Shown piece after piece: positions 1 to 5,767 of a DNA stretch of 7,643 nt; position 1 is the first letter of the stretch, and the number at the start of each line of letters is the position of its first letter. Source of the DNA: JBMNNU01 sp050942695 (GTDB lineage Bacteria; Chloroflexota; UBA6077). The notes beneath the pieces were generated by a model. It was not told the origin of the DNA and searched no databases. It saw only the letters and a list, made by a program, of their open reading frames with translations. The translations under genes and the position numbers were made by a program. The stretch spans positions 1-7,643 of the forward strand of contig JBMNNU010000154.1 of assembly GCA_050942695.1 (NCBI GenBank), in the 5' to 3' direction.

Positions 1-456
1 TTCACCAGTGACGTTGGGGATGACGCTGTAGGTGCTGAAAACCCGCTTAACGGTATCATCGTGAAAAATAAAGGCGTTGGCAGGAGCTACCTGGCCAATA
101 TAGACATCACCCTCGCGCACAGCAGCGCAGGAGAGGCCCACTCTCAATTGGGCGTCTGGTGGTGTCTTGGCGTTCTCGGCTCGCAGCAGTTCGTTGGCAG
201 CGGATATGGCTTCGCGAAGGCTGGTGATCACCGATCGTGACGAGTCCCTGAAGTACTCGTCTTCGATGGTCGTTATCAGCCGCCGGCACAGCGTTGTCGC
301 TCCCGGGAGATTGGGCTCTACAACTGTGAAGAGCTGCCCGCGGCGCCTTTTGAACAGCGACAGCAGTGGAGGGTTGGCGACACCTGCCAGGTCTGAGCTT
401 TCCTGGCGTTCGCCTGATAGCATATGTAGCTCGGCGAACATGACGCCACCCGACAT
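1..456 (-). CDS. PP2C/PPM-phosphatase-like protein, N-terminal part (runs off the left edge)
   Basis: An open frame on the minus strand starts at ATG 456-454 and stays open for 152 codons to base 1, so the C-terminus lies outside the window. GGAGGG (467-462) sits 5 bases before the ATG and fixes the start. The protein begins MSGGVMFAELHML, continues with a basic stretch (LFKRRRGQLFTVVEP), a helical part (LCRRLITTIEDEYF, LREAISAANELLRAEN), and then VGLSCAAVREGDVYIGQVAP. The last segment resembles the PPM/PP2C core hairpin, where a variable-substrate strand is followed by a strand normally ending in GDS. Here that position reads QVAPAN, so the usual metal-binding Asp is not seen. By inference this is a PP2C-fold protein, perhaps a non-canonical or inactive phosphatase. 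The family assignment rests on pattern recognition alone; the open frame and the ribosome binding site are solid. Confidence 0.6.
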   Translation of the reverse strand, partial: MSGGVMFAELHMLSGERQESSDLAGVANPPLLSLFKRRRGQLFTVVEPNLPGATTLCRRLITTIEDEYFRDSSRSVITSLREAISAANELLRAENAKTPPDAQLRVGLSCAAVREGDVYIGQVAPANAFIFHDDTVKRVFSTYSVIPNVTGE

Positions 457-499
457 ATTGACCCTCCGGTTGGTTGTTGGTGATACTAAATGGGAAGAA

Positions 500-505
500 A
501 TTATA
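500..505 (-). promoter_or_regulatory. -10 box for the leftward phosphatase-like gene
   Basis: The minus strand reads TATAAT at 505-500, an exact sigma-70 -10 hexamer, about 44 bases upstream of the ATG at 456. No convincing -35 hexamer lies 16-18 bases upstream (the best is around ACTGAG), so this is a partial promoter call based on the -10 box and its position. Confidence 0.4.
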
Positions 506-540
506 CAGGAAGTTTCTTAAAGCTCAGTATAGCAAAAGGG

Positions 541-601
541 TACTAGGAGGTAAACAGAAAAGGCAGGGCTCAGCCCCGCCTTTTCTGTTTACCTCCTAGT
601 A
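541..601. terminator. 30-bp near-perfect palindrome, likely bidirectional terminator or insulator
   Basis: Bases 541-570 pair with 572-601 around base 571. There are 24 uninterrupted pairs, one mismatch (A565/C577) and 5 more pairs. The mismatch becomes a G:U wobble on the minus strand, so that RNA would be fully paired. The inner part (AAAAGGC..GCCTTTT) looks like a classical intrinsic terminator with A and T tracts on both sides. It lies between two divergent genes and upstream of the leftward promoter, so neither neighbour needs it as its own 3' terminator. A second small hairpin (GGAGAT/ATCTCC, 605-620, GTTG loop) followed by TTTAT sits just to the right. Confidence 0.6.
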
Positions 602-741
602 TTTGGAGATGTTGATCTCCTTTATCCTTCAACGATTCGTTAACATCTAGTAAAAGATGGCAATCGATGAGGTCGGTATTGGAAGTACGCTCGCTACTTT
701 GCTAACCTATCTGAAGAGACAAATTATAGGGGTTTTTATTT

Positions 742-1620
742 ATGGATATGGAGAAAATGCCCGAAACAGAGATCCAGCGGGCAGAGGGCTTCTCGCTCCC
801 GGAGCCGGAGCCGACGCAAGCAGGCACGGAGCCGCTCCACCCTGGGGAGATGATCCGGCTGCCAGCTAAGCGGAATCGACTTCTGCAGCAAATATTGGCT
901 CGTATCAACGCCGACGAAGATCTCCATACGTTGTGGCGATGCCAGAACTTGAACGCGGTGGACCGGCTGGGGATGAGCGACCACGGCCCCATCCACATGC
1001 AGATAGTGGTCAACATCTCCCTTCGGATCCTTCGCATGCTGCTGGGGCGAGAACTGGTGCCCAACATGGTGAAAGATCACAAGATGACCAACGAGGATGC
1101 CGAGGTCGTGGTCGTTCTAGCATCGCTACTCCACGATGTTGGGATGTCTATAGACAGGGTGAACCACGAGGAGATGGGGCTCTTCATCGCGCACCAAAAG
1201 GCGATGGAGTTGCTGGAAGGGATATACCCTACTGTGCCGAAGCGGGCGATCGTATCCGAGGTTCTCCACGCGATATTGAACCACCGCGCGGAGGGGCGCC
1301 CTTTGACCCTGGAAGCTGGGGTCGTGCGATTGGGTGATGCGCTAGATATGGCGAAGGGGCGCAGCCGTATCGCCTTCGAGTCCGGCCACATGAACATACA
1401 CTCGGTATCCGCCGCTTCGGTCGAAGCTGTGGAAATTGCCGAAGGAGAGACCAAACCGATACGCATCACCGTGCATATGCTGAACGCCGCCGGGCTGTTC
1501 CAACTTGACGAGCTGCTGAAGAAGAAGCTGAAGAACTCCGGCCTCGAACCCTACGTTGAGGTGTACGCCGATGTTCTCGGTGAGGCTGACAAGAGGCTGT
1601 TTGAGACGTACCGGATCTGA
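742..1620 (+). CDS. HD-domain metal-dependent phosphohydrolase, substrate unknown
   Basis: This 292-residue soluble protein starts at ATG 742; AGGGG at 728-732 lies 9 bases upstream, and a second in-frame ATG at 748 is placed less well. Residues 1-40 are Pro/Glu-rich and probably disordered. The HD domain follows: H81 and H85 in SDHGPIHMQ, the H131-D132 doublet in LLHDVGMSIDR, H142, later H176 and H181 (VLHAILNHR), and D199/D202 in RLGDALDMAKGR. Together these give the His/Asp metal-ligand set of HD phosphohydrolases and the C-terminal D-x2-D..GR signature. Residues about 235-290 form a small alternating strand/helix tail (IRITVHML..YVEVYADVLG). The HD superfamily hydrolyses phosphomonoesters or phosphodiesters, often of nucleotides; nothing here shows the substrate. 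The gene stands alone, with no other ORF in clear operon spacing. Confidence 0.85.
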   Translation: MDMEKMPETEIQRAEGFSLPEPEPTQAGTEPLHPGEMIRLPAKRNRLLQQILARINADEDLHTLWRCQNLNAVDRLGMSDHGPIHMQIVVNISLRILRMLLGRELVPNMVKDHKMTNEDAEVVVVLASLLHDVGMSIDRVNHEEMGLFIAHQKAMELLEGIYPTVPKRAIVSEVLHAILNHRAEGRPLTLEAGVVRLGDALDMAKGRSRIAFESGHMNIHSVSAASVEAVEIAEGETKPIRITVHMLNAAGLFQLDELLKKKLKNSGLEPYVEVYADVLGEADKRLFETYRI

Positions 1621-2034
1621 TGGGGAGAGGCGAAGAGCGCAGCTTCCTCTTCCAGCTATTCTTCCTCTACCTCAGAGAGAGGGAACTTGGTATTGCCCAG
1701 AAGGGAGATAAGGCTTGCTCAAAAAATAGGATTCAGATCTCCGCCCTCCGCTTGCTATTGAGATCATTTTTCCCCCAGACTTTCCCTCTCACGGCCTCAG
1801 CTTTAAGACCCACATCGTGGCCTGAAAATTGCATATCTACTACACGGTTTCTTTCCATAGGTTTCCCCAAAAAATGCAGCGATCAGGCTCTAGACCTTGG
1901 CGATATCGAAGGCGCAAAGTGGAGAGCCTCCAACCGGATGTAATCTCCACTCTGGCTTTTGCGCCGTACTGAAAAAGGGCGAATACCATGGCCTCGAAGG
2001 GAGGACCGCACTCAAGTAATCGGAGGTTTCGAAG
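1621..2034. other. 414-base gap with a bulged hairpin and a possible short leader ORF
   Basis: No convincing protein gene fills this stretch. An open frame starting at 1620 overlaps the HD-gene stop codon but has a low-complexity translation with no recognisable motif and no good ribosome binding site. The clearest structure is a bulged hairpin at 1911-1965. GGCGCAA (1911-1917) pairs with TTGCGCC (1959-1965), and AGTGGAGA (1918-1925) pairs with TCTCCACT (1944-1951), leaving a 7-base bulge and an 18-base loop. It has no T-tract after it, so it may be a weak terminator or a leader structure for the downstream zinc-ribbon gene. Confidence 0.45.
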
Positions 2035-2038
2035 ATGA
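1988..2038 (+). CDS. possible 16-residue leader peptide overlapping the zinc-ribbon gene
   Basis: ATG 1988 opens a 16-codon frame, MASKGGPHSSNRRFRR, ending at TGA 2036-2038. The stop overlaps the ATG of the next gene in an ATGA arrangement. AAGGG at 1975-1979 lies 8 bases before its start. The overlap and the ribosome binding site fit a translationally coupled leader peptide, but an ORF this short can arise by chance, so this is a weak call. Confidence 0.2.
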   Translation: MASKGGPHSSNRRFRR

Positions 2039-2241
2039 TGACCGTACAGTGCGAGAAATGCGGGGGCAAGCTGGCGAAGTGGGATTCCATAGGCCTCGAC
2101 TGGGTGATGTACTGCATCAATTGCGGTGCAGAGTTCTACACCAGAGAGCTTGACCTGAAGGAACAGTGGGATGCCGCGAAATCTCTGGGCAAGCGGTCCT
2201 TTATCCTCAGGCCTCGAGTAATGGCTTTCAGTAGGCGGTAA
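2035..2241 (+). CDS. small zinc-ribbon protein
   Basis: This is a 68-residue protein starting at ATG 2035, or at the adjacent ATG 2038. GGAGG at 2022-2026 lies 8 bases upstream, which is strong support. Two CxxC knuckles, C6-x2-C9 (CEKCGGKL) and C27-x2-C30 (CINCGAEFY), are spaced 17 residues apart, as in rubredoxin-like zinc ribbons that bind one Zn(II). The tail is charged and ends RPRVMAFSRR. There are no membrane segments or signal peptide. Such stand-alone ribbons often bind nucleic acid or protein partners, but no specific role can be read here. Unlike its neighbours it is very short; the ribbon motif and the ribosome binding site argue that it is real. Confidence 0.7.
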   Translation: MMTVQCEKCGGKLAKWDSIGLDWVMYCINCGAEFYTRELDLKEQWDAAKSLGKRSFILRPRVMAFSRR

Positions 2242-2276
2242 GTGCGTCGTTGACGGCTGGGCTACGTCTGGGTCGC

Positions 2277-2323
2277 GAGCGGCTGGGTTTGCCAAAGTGC
2301 ACTTTTGGTGAATCCAGCCGTTT
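2277..2323 (+). terminator. long G:U-rich hairpin after the zinc-ribbon gene
   Basis: Bases 2277-2297 pair with 2303-2323 in 21 consecutive positions around a 5-base loop (2298-2302). Six of these pairs are G:U wobbles that form only in plus-strand RNA; on the minus strand they would be A:C mismatches. The stem therefore belongs to a rightward transcript. It starts 35 bases after the zinc-ribbon stop codon, which fits a 3' structure, but no T-tract follows, so a terminator is only one possibility. It could also be a stabilising 3' hairpin or part of a small RNA. Confidence 0.4.
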
Positions 2324-2429
2324 ACGGTCGACGTTGATTATCGTTCTCCAACCCCTGGGCTTGATCTGGTCAGCCCGCATTGCGATGCTGTCTCCCCTGA
2401 ATTCCCTGTGCACCATATTGTTGGGAAGT

Positions 2430-2438
2430 TGGTATACT
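2430..2438 (+). promoter_or_regulatory. extended -10 promoter for pyrE
   Basis: TGGTATACT at 2430-2438 fits the extended -10 form (TGn followed by TATAAT-like TATACT, 5 of 6). No good -35 box is present, as is common for extended -10 promoters. The expected transcription start, about 2445, lies upstream of the ATG pair at 2464/2467 and downstream of the alternative GTG at 2440. This supports the later start of pyrE. Confidence 0.45.
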
Positions 2439-2466
2439 AGTGACCATCCGATTGAGGGGGTGGATG

Positions 2467-3042
2467 ATGGAGGACCGGGAACAGATACAACGGTTAATAC
2501 AAAAAACAGGCGCCCTTTTCGAGAGCGGCCATTACCGCTATTCTTCAGGTCTTCATGGCTCGGTATTTGTTGAGAAAGATCGTGTTTTGGCCAATGTCGA
2601 CGTATCCAGTAAGCTTTGTTACAAGATAGCCAAGCACTTCTTTGCGGAAAAGATACAGGTGGTCACAGGACCCTCGATGGGAGGGGCCATGATGGCTCCC
2701 TTCGTGGCTTACTATCTAGAACCGAAAGCCATATCAGTATATGCAGAGGGTGAGAGGGATAATCGCTACTTTCGGCCATCGGTGGTGGACATGATTGCCG
2801 GAAAGCGGGTCTTGGTGGTTGAGGATGTACTGGACACCGGCGGTTCAGCGCTCCGAGTGATCGAGGCCGTGGAAAGGCAGGGGGGAGAAGTGGTCGGCGT
2901 TGCGGCTATCTGGAATCGGGGCAACGTGACCTTTAGATACCCGCTCTTCTGTCTGGTGGAGCACGAGACTTACGAGCCCGGCGATTGCCCAATCTGTAAA
3001 GCAGGCAAGATACCTCTAGAGGCTCCTCCCGGACTCCGATAG
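2467..3042 (+). CDS. pyrE: orotate phosphoribosyltransferase
   Basis: PyrE joins orotate to PRPP to make orotidine 5'-monophosphate, the fifth step of UMP synthesis, in the cytoplasm. The protein has 191 residues from ATG 2467. GAGGGGG at 2454-2460 is 6 bases upstream; ATG 2464 is also possible, while GTG 2440 lies before the likely transcription start. Typical features are the N-terminal SSGLHGSVFVEKDRVL (residues 26-41), a GPSMGGAMMA loop (68-77), and the PRPP-binding signature VLVVEDVLDTGGS (115-127), with the acidic pair E119-D120. The C-terminal CPICKAGKIPLEAPPG (from C174) with a CxxC pair is found in a subset of bacterial and archaeal OPRTs. The usual KxKxHG catalytic loop is not obvious; the corresponding part reads AEGERDNRYFRP. 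No other pyrimidine gene is adjacent. A related phosphoribosyltransferase of different specificity remains possible. Confidence 0.85.
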   Translation: MEDREQIQRLIQKTGALFESGHYRYSSGLHGSVFVEKDRVLANVDVSSKLCYKIAKHFFAEKIQVVTGPSMGGAMMAPFVAYYLEPKAISVYAEGERDNRYFRPSVVDMIAGKRVLVVEDVLDTGGSALRVIEAVERQGGEVVGVAAIWNRGNVTFRYPLFCLVEHETYEPGDCPICKAGKIPLEAPPGLR

Positions 3043-3051
3043 GAAAAAAAG

Positions 3052-3096
3052 ATAAAGCAAATAGACCCGGCATCTCGCCGGGTCTATTTGCTTTAT
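3052..3096 (+). terminator. intrinsic terminator of pyrE
   Basis: Bases 3052-3070 pair perfectly with 3078-3096 (19 bp) around a 7-base loop (CATCTCG). The stem has a GC-rich core (GACCCGG) and AT-rich flanks, with an A-tract before it and T-rich sequence at its 3' side. It begins 9 bases after the pyrE stop codon and could also act on leftward transcripts. Confidence 0.85.
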
Positions 3097-3240
3097 TCAA
3101 TTGTTTATTCGATTGTCCCTCCGACCACCATTCTGGCAACCGGAGTAGAGGCAAAAACCTCCAAGTTTTTCATGCGCAGGATTCGTGCCCGTGGAGTAGC
3201 TATCAGCGGTCAGCTTTATTGCTGTTGCTGAAGGGTGCAG

Positions 3241-3273
3241 TACCCCCGCCAGACTGACAGTCTGGCGGGGGTA
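3241..3273 (-). terminator. GC-rich terminator hairpin after tctA
   Basis: Bases 3241-3255 pair with 3259-3273 in a perfect 15-bp stem with a 3-base loop. The core is CCCCCGCC/GGCGGGGG. It starts 28 bases beyond the tctA stop codon on the minus strand. There is no clear T-tract, so termination efficiency is uncertain, but placement between two convergent genes makes this role likely. Confidence 0.7.
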
Positions 3274-3300
3274 ACAGTAACACCGCTATTTAAGCGCAGG

Positions 3301-4797
3301 TCATACCTGCGAGTCCGAGCCTCGCACCTGCTTGAATACGCGCAAGCTGGCGGAGAGCACGAACAGTGTGGCGATGATCAAAAGCCCCAGAGAGATAGGG
3401 CGGGTGAAGAAGATGGAGAAATCACCGCGCGAAATCTCCAGCGACTGCCGCAACCCCTTTTCCATCAGTGGCCCTAGGATCAAGGTGAGGGCTAGAGGGG
3501 CGAGTGGGATATCCAGCTTCTTGAAGACGTAGCCGACCATGCCGAAGACCATCATTACTCCGATGTCGAAGGTGCTGCTTTCCAGGCTGTAGCAGCCGAC
3601 CACGCAGAAGCCGAGGATCAGGGCGAACAGGATGGAGTAGGGCACCCTCAGGATCGAGACCCACAGTGGGATAAGAGGCAGGTTTAGGATCAACAGTATA
3701 GCGTTTCCGATATAGAGACTTGCGATGACCGCCCAGACGAACTCCGAGTGCTCCACAAACAGGAATGGGCCGGGGATCAGGCCGTTCATCATGAAGGCAC
3801 CCATCAGCACTGCGATGGTGGGCGAGCCCGGTATACCTAGGGTAAACAGCGGGATGAGGGCCGCGTTTGCGTAAGAGTTGTTGGCGGTCTCGGGGCCAGC
3901 AACTCCCTGAATGACACCTGTGCCGAACTTCTCGGGGTTCTTGTGGAACTTTTTCTCAGCAACGTAGGACATGAATGCAGGGACTACCGACCCCACCCCT
4001 GGGATGAGTCCGAGGAAGAAACCGATCACGGTGCCGCGAGCAATAGCTCCAACCGAGTCTTTCAAGTCCTGGGCTGTGGGCATCAGGTTGGTTACCTTGG
4101 TTTCGAACACCGCGCGGGCTTCGCTCTCGGCATTCAGAAGGATCTCGCTGATGCCGAACACCCCCATAATCACTGGGACGAAGCCGAAGCCGTCCAGCAG
4201 CTCAGTTATGCCGAAGGCGAAGCGAGGGGCTCCCATGACTGGATCGATCCCCACCATGGCGATCAGCAGACCGAAGATGGCGGACATCAGCGCGCGGATC
4301 ATCGACTTACTAGCGAGACCGGTGACGAGCGACAGCCCTAATACCATCAGGGCGAAGAACTCTGGAGGGCCGAACTTAAGGGCTAGGTTGGTGAGCGGCA
4401 GGGCAACCAGCACTAGCCCCATAGTGGCAAATGTCCCTCCGATGAAGGAGCCAATGGCAGAAATAGCCAGCGCCGCTCCCCCACGCCCCCGTTTTGCCAT
4501 CTCGTAGCCTTCGAGGCAGGTGATGGCCGAAGCTGCCTCGCCAGGGGTGTTGATCAATACCGAGGTGATGGTCCCGCCGTACATGGCACCGTAGTAGATG
4601 GCGGCCAGCATGATGATGGCAGGGGTCGGTTCAAGTACGAAGGTAACAGGGATGAGCACAGCCGTCCCGGCGGATGGTCCGAGTCCCGGCAGCACACCGA
4701 TCATGGTTCCCAGAAGACACCCCATAAGTGCGAACATAAGATTGGTTGGTTGCAGGGCAATGCCGAAGCCGCCCATTAGCAGTTGAAGACTTTCCAC
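3301..4797 (-). CDS. tctA: TctA-family large permease subunit of a tripartite tricarboxylate transporter
   Basis: This is the 498-residue large membrane subunit (about 10-12 hydrophobic segments) of a TTT-type carboxylate/H+ or Na+ symporter. Family length is about 500, so it is complete. The family signatures are intact: GVLPGLGPSAGTAVLIPVTF (residues 34-53); YYGAMYGGT with the loop INTPGEAASAITCLEGYEMA (82-101) and the following KRGRGGAAL; a repeat of the first motif at 261-285 (FLGLIPGVGS..SYVAEKK); and GVAGPETANNSYANAALIP (298-316). The start is GTG at 4797-4795. Its AGGAGGG (4809-4803) overlaps the tctB stop codon, which suggests translational coupling. Substrates of the family include citrate, tartrate, other di- and tricarboxylates and aromatic acids; the substrate here is not readable. 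No tctC gene is adjacent. Confidence 0.95.
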   Translation of the reverse strand: MESLQLLMGGFGIALQPTNLMFALMGCLLGTMIGVLPGLGPSAGTAVLIPVTFVLEPTPAIIMLAAIYYGAMYGGTITSVLINTPGEAASAITCLEGYEMAKRGRGGAALAISAIGSFIGGTFATMGLVLVALPLTNLALKFGPPEFFALMVLGLSLVTGLASKSMIRALMSAIFGLLIAMVGIDPVMGAPRFAFGITELLDGFGFVPVIMGVFGISEILLNAESEARAVFETKVTNLMPTAQDLKDSVGAIARGTVIGFFLGLIPGVGSVVPAFMSYVAEKKFHKNPEKFGTGVIQGVAGPETANNSYANAALIPLFTLGIPGSPTIAVLMGAFMMNGLIPGPFLFVEHSEFVWAVIASLYIGNAILLILNLPLIPLWVSILRVPYSILFALILGFCVVGCYSLESSTFDIGVMMVFGMVGYVFKKLDIPLAPLALTLILGPLMEKGLRQSLEISRGDFSIFFTRPISLGLLIIATLFVLSASLRVFKQVRGSDSQV

Positions 4798-4806
4798 CAG
4801 GCCCTC

Positions 4807-5265
4807 CTAAAAACCGAACATTCCGACTGGAAGGATCACTTTGAGCAGTTCTACGAAAACGTAGTAGACGCCCCAGCTACCTGCTAGGGACACGAGCAGG
4901 GCGACGATGATATTCTGTCTCCCTAGCGCGAACAGTAGGAACATGTAGAAGATGAAGCTGGATAGCCGGAAGCCGAGCTCATCCATGAATCTGACGATAA
5001 AGGTCAACGCCAGGATGATTGCAAGGCATTTGAGGTAGCCCTTTTTGGATGCGAAGAAGTCGGATGGCATCGGCTCTTCTGGTTTGAAGGTGGCTTGATA
5101 GATCATACCCAGCGAAAGTGCTCCCAAGAATATGGCCAGCCAGAAGGGGAAGAAGCCGGGGCCGGGTCCCAGAGACGTGTAGAATTTGAGTTCCAGGGAT
5201 TGCCAGACAACGAAAGCCGAAAACAGAAGGAATACGGTGCCAGCGATTTGGTACGTACGCTTCAT
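4807..5265 (-). CDS. tctB: TctB-family small membrane subunit of a tripartite tricarboxylate transporter
   Basis: The small, poorly conserved membrane subunit of the TTT transporter pairs with TctA. It has 152 residues from ATG 5265-5263, the usual length for TctB (DUF1468). AGAGAGG (5278-5272) is 6 bases before the ATG. A longer frame from 5322 adds 19 residues (MASPYTYALCC..) that look non-native and have no ribosome binding site. The protein has about four hydrophobic helices, starting at residues 7-25, and carries the TctB hallmark GPGPGFFPFWLAIFLGA (residues 33-49). Its stop codon (TAG, 4809-4807) lies inside the tctA ribosome binding site, so the two genes form one operon. Confidence 0.9.
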   Translation of the reverse strand: MKRTYQIAGTVFLLFSAFVVWQSLELKFYTSLGPGPGFFPFWLAIFLGALSLGMIYQATFKPEEPMPSDFFASKKGYLKCLAIILALTFIVRFMDELGFRLSSFIFYMFLLFALGRQNIIVALLVSLAGSWGVYYVFVELLKVILPVGMFGF

Positions 5266-5347
5266 ACAGAGCCTCTCTTGAAAATAATAGCAACAAAGTG
5301 CGTAGGTATAGGGACTTGCCAATGGAATAATGAATAAAGACAGTGGG

Positions 5348-5377
5348 ACTATAACTGATGATAGGTTAAATAATCAA
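5348..5377 (-). promoter_or_regulatory. candidate promoter of tctBA
   Basis: On the minus strand TTGATT (5377-5372) is followed after 18 bases by TATAGT (5353-5348), which matches the -10 consensus at 5 of 6 positions. The likely transcription start lies about 75 bases before the tctB ATG. The surrounding sequence is AT-rich. The upstream tRNA-Thr gene is transcribed the same way, so read-through is an alternative. Confidence 0.4.
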
Positions 5378-5481
5378 CTGGGTTCGAATGGCAACAGTGC
5401 AAAAATCACAAAAAACCTTCCCTATTTAGAAACAGGCTAACAAGAAAAACCAGCTAATGATGGAGAATGGGGCAGAAATAG

Positions 5482-5553
5482 AGCCGACGGTCAGATTCGA
5501 ACTGACGACCGGTGGTTTACGAAACCACTGCTCTACCACTGAGCTACGTCGGC
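5482..5553 (-). tRNA. trnT: tRNA-Thr, anticodon CGU
   Basis: A 72-base cloverleaf reads from 5553 to 5482. The acceptor stem GCCGACG/CGTCGGC has 7 pairs. The D arm is GCTC-AGTGGTA-GAGC. The anticodon arm is GTGGT-TTCGTAA-ACCAC with anticodon CGT, which reads ACG threonine codons. A 5-base variable loop and the T arm GTCAG-TTCGAAT-CTGAC follow. The discriminator base is U, acceptable for threonine, and the 3' CCA is not encoded. All stems are complete, so it should be functional. Confidence 0.97.
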
Positions 5554-5588
5554 CAATGTGAACTGTGATGCCCGGGCTCACAACAATA

Positions 5589-5618
5589 ATTGTATCAAAT
5601 TGCGATACATAGCATCAA
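5589..5618 (-). promoter_or_regulatory. promoter of the tRNA-Thr gene
   Basis: On the minus strand TTGATG (5618-5613) and TACAAT (5594-5589) are separated by 18 bases. The -10 box ends 36 bases before the mature tRNA 5' end. An inverted repeat, TGTATC-N7-GATACA (5591-5609), covers part of the -10 box and spacer and might bind a regulator or be chance. Confidence 0.55.
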
Positions 5619-5767
5619 CACAGTCCGTATTAAAATCGGAAATCTATGGATTCGGATTGTGGATGGGGAAAAGGGGAATGGAGTTATAGGATTCTAGTAA
5701 CCATCATCCATCCCCGCCCGTTTACCCCATTCACCCGCCAGGTGATGATTTCAAGCACAAATATCCT

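Noticed and set aside
1620..1943. 107-codon plus-strand ORF overlapping the HD-gene stop codon
   Set aside because: The translation has no recognisable motif, shows mixed composition, and has no ribosome binding site beyond the HD gene's own end; most of it looks non-coding.
1840..2295. 151-codon minus-strand ORF
   Set aside because: It runs antisense across the zinc-ribbon gene, which has a good ribosome binding site and a clear CxxC pattern; the antisense translation has no family features.
3153..3170. AAAAAC/GTTTTT 6-bp hairpin between the pyrE and tctA terminators
   Set aside because: It is short and AT-only, with a 6-base loop, and is explained by base composition.
3971..4507. 178-codon plus-strand ORF inside tctA
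   Set aside because: It is antisense to highly conserved TctA motifs; its Arg/Pro/Ser-rich translation is typical of a shadow frame.
5482..5553. tRNA-Thr as an integration site for a mobile element
   Set aside because: No integrase, no transposase and no repeat of the tRNA 3' end was seen nearby; the flanking genes look chromosomal.
5659..5734. GTGGATGGGG pairing with CCCCATTCAC, and TCACC/GGTGA at 5731-5745, downstream of matC
   Set aside because: Weak and competing stems with a long loop and no T-tract; a matC terminator may lie here but cannot be pinned down.
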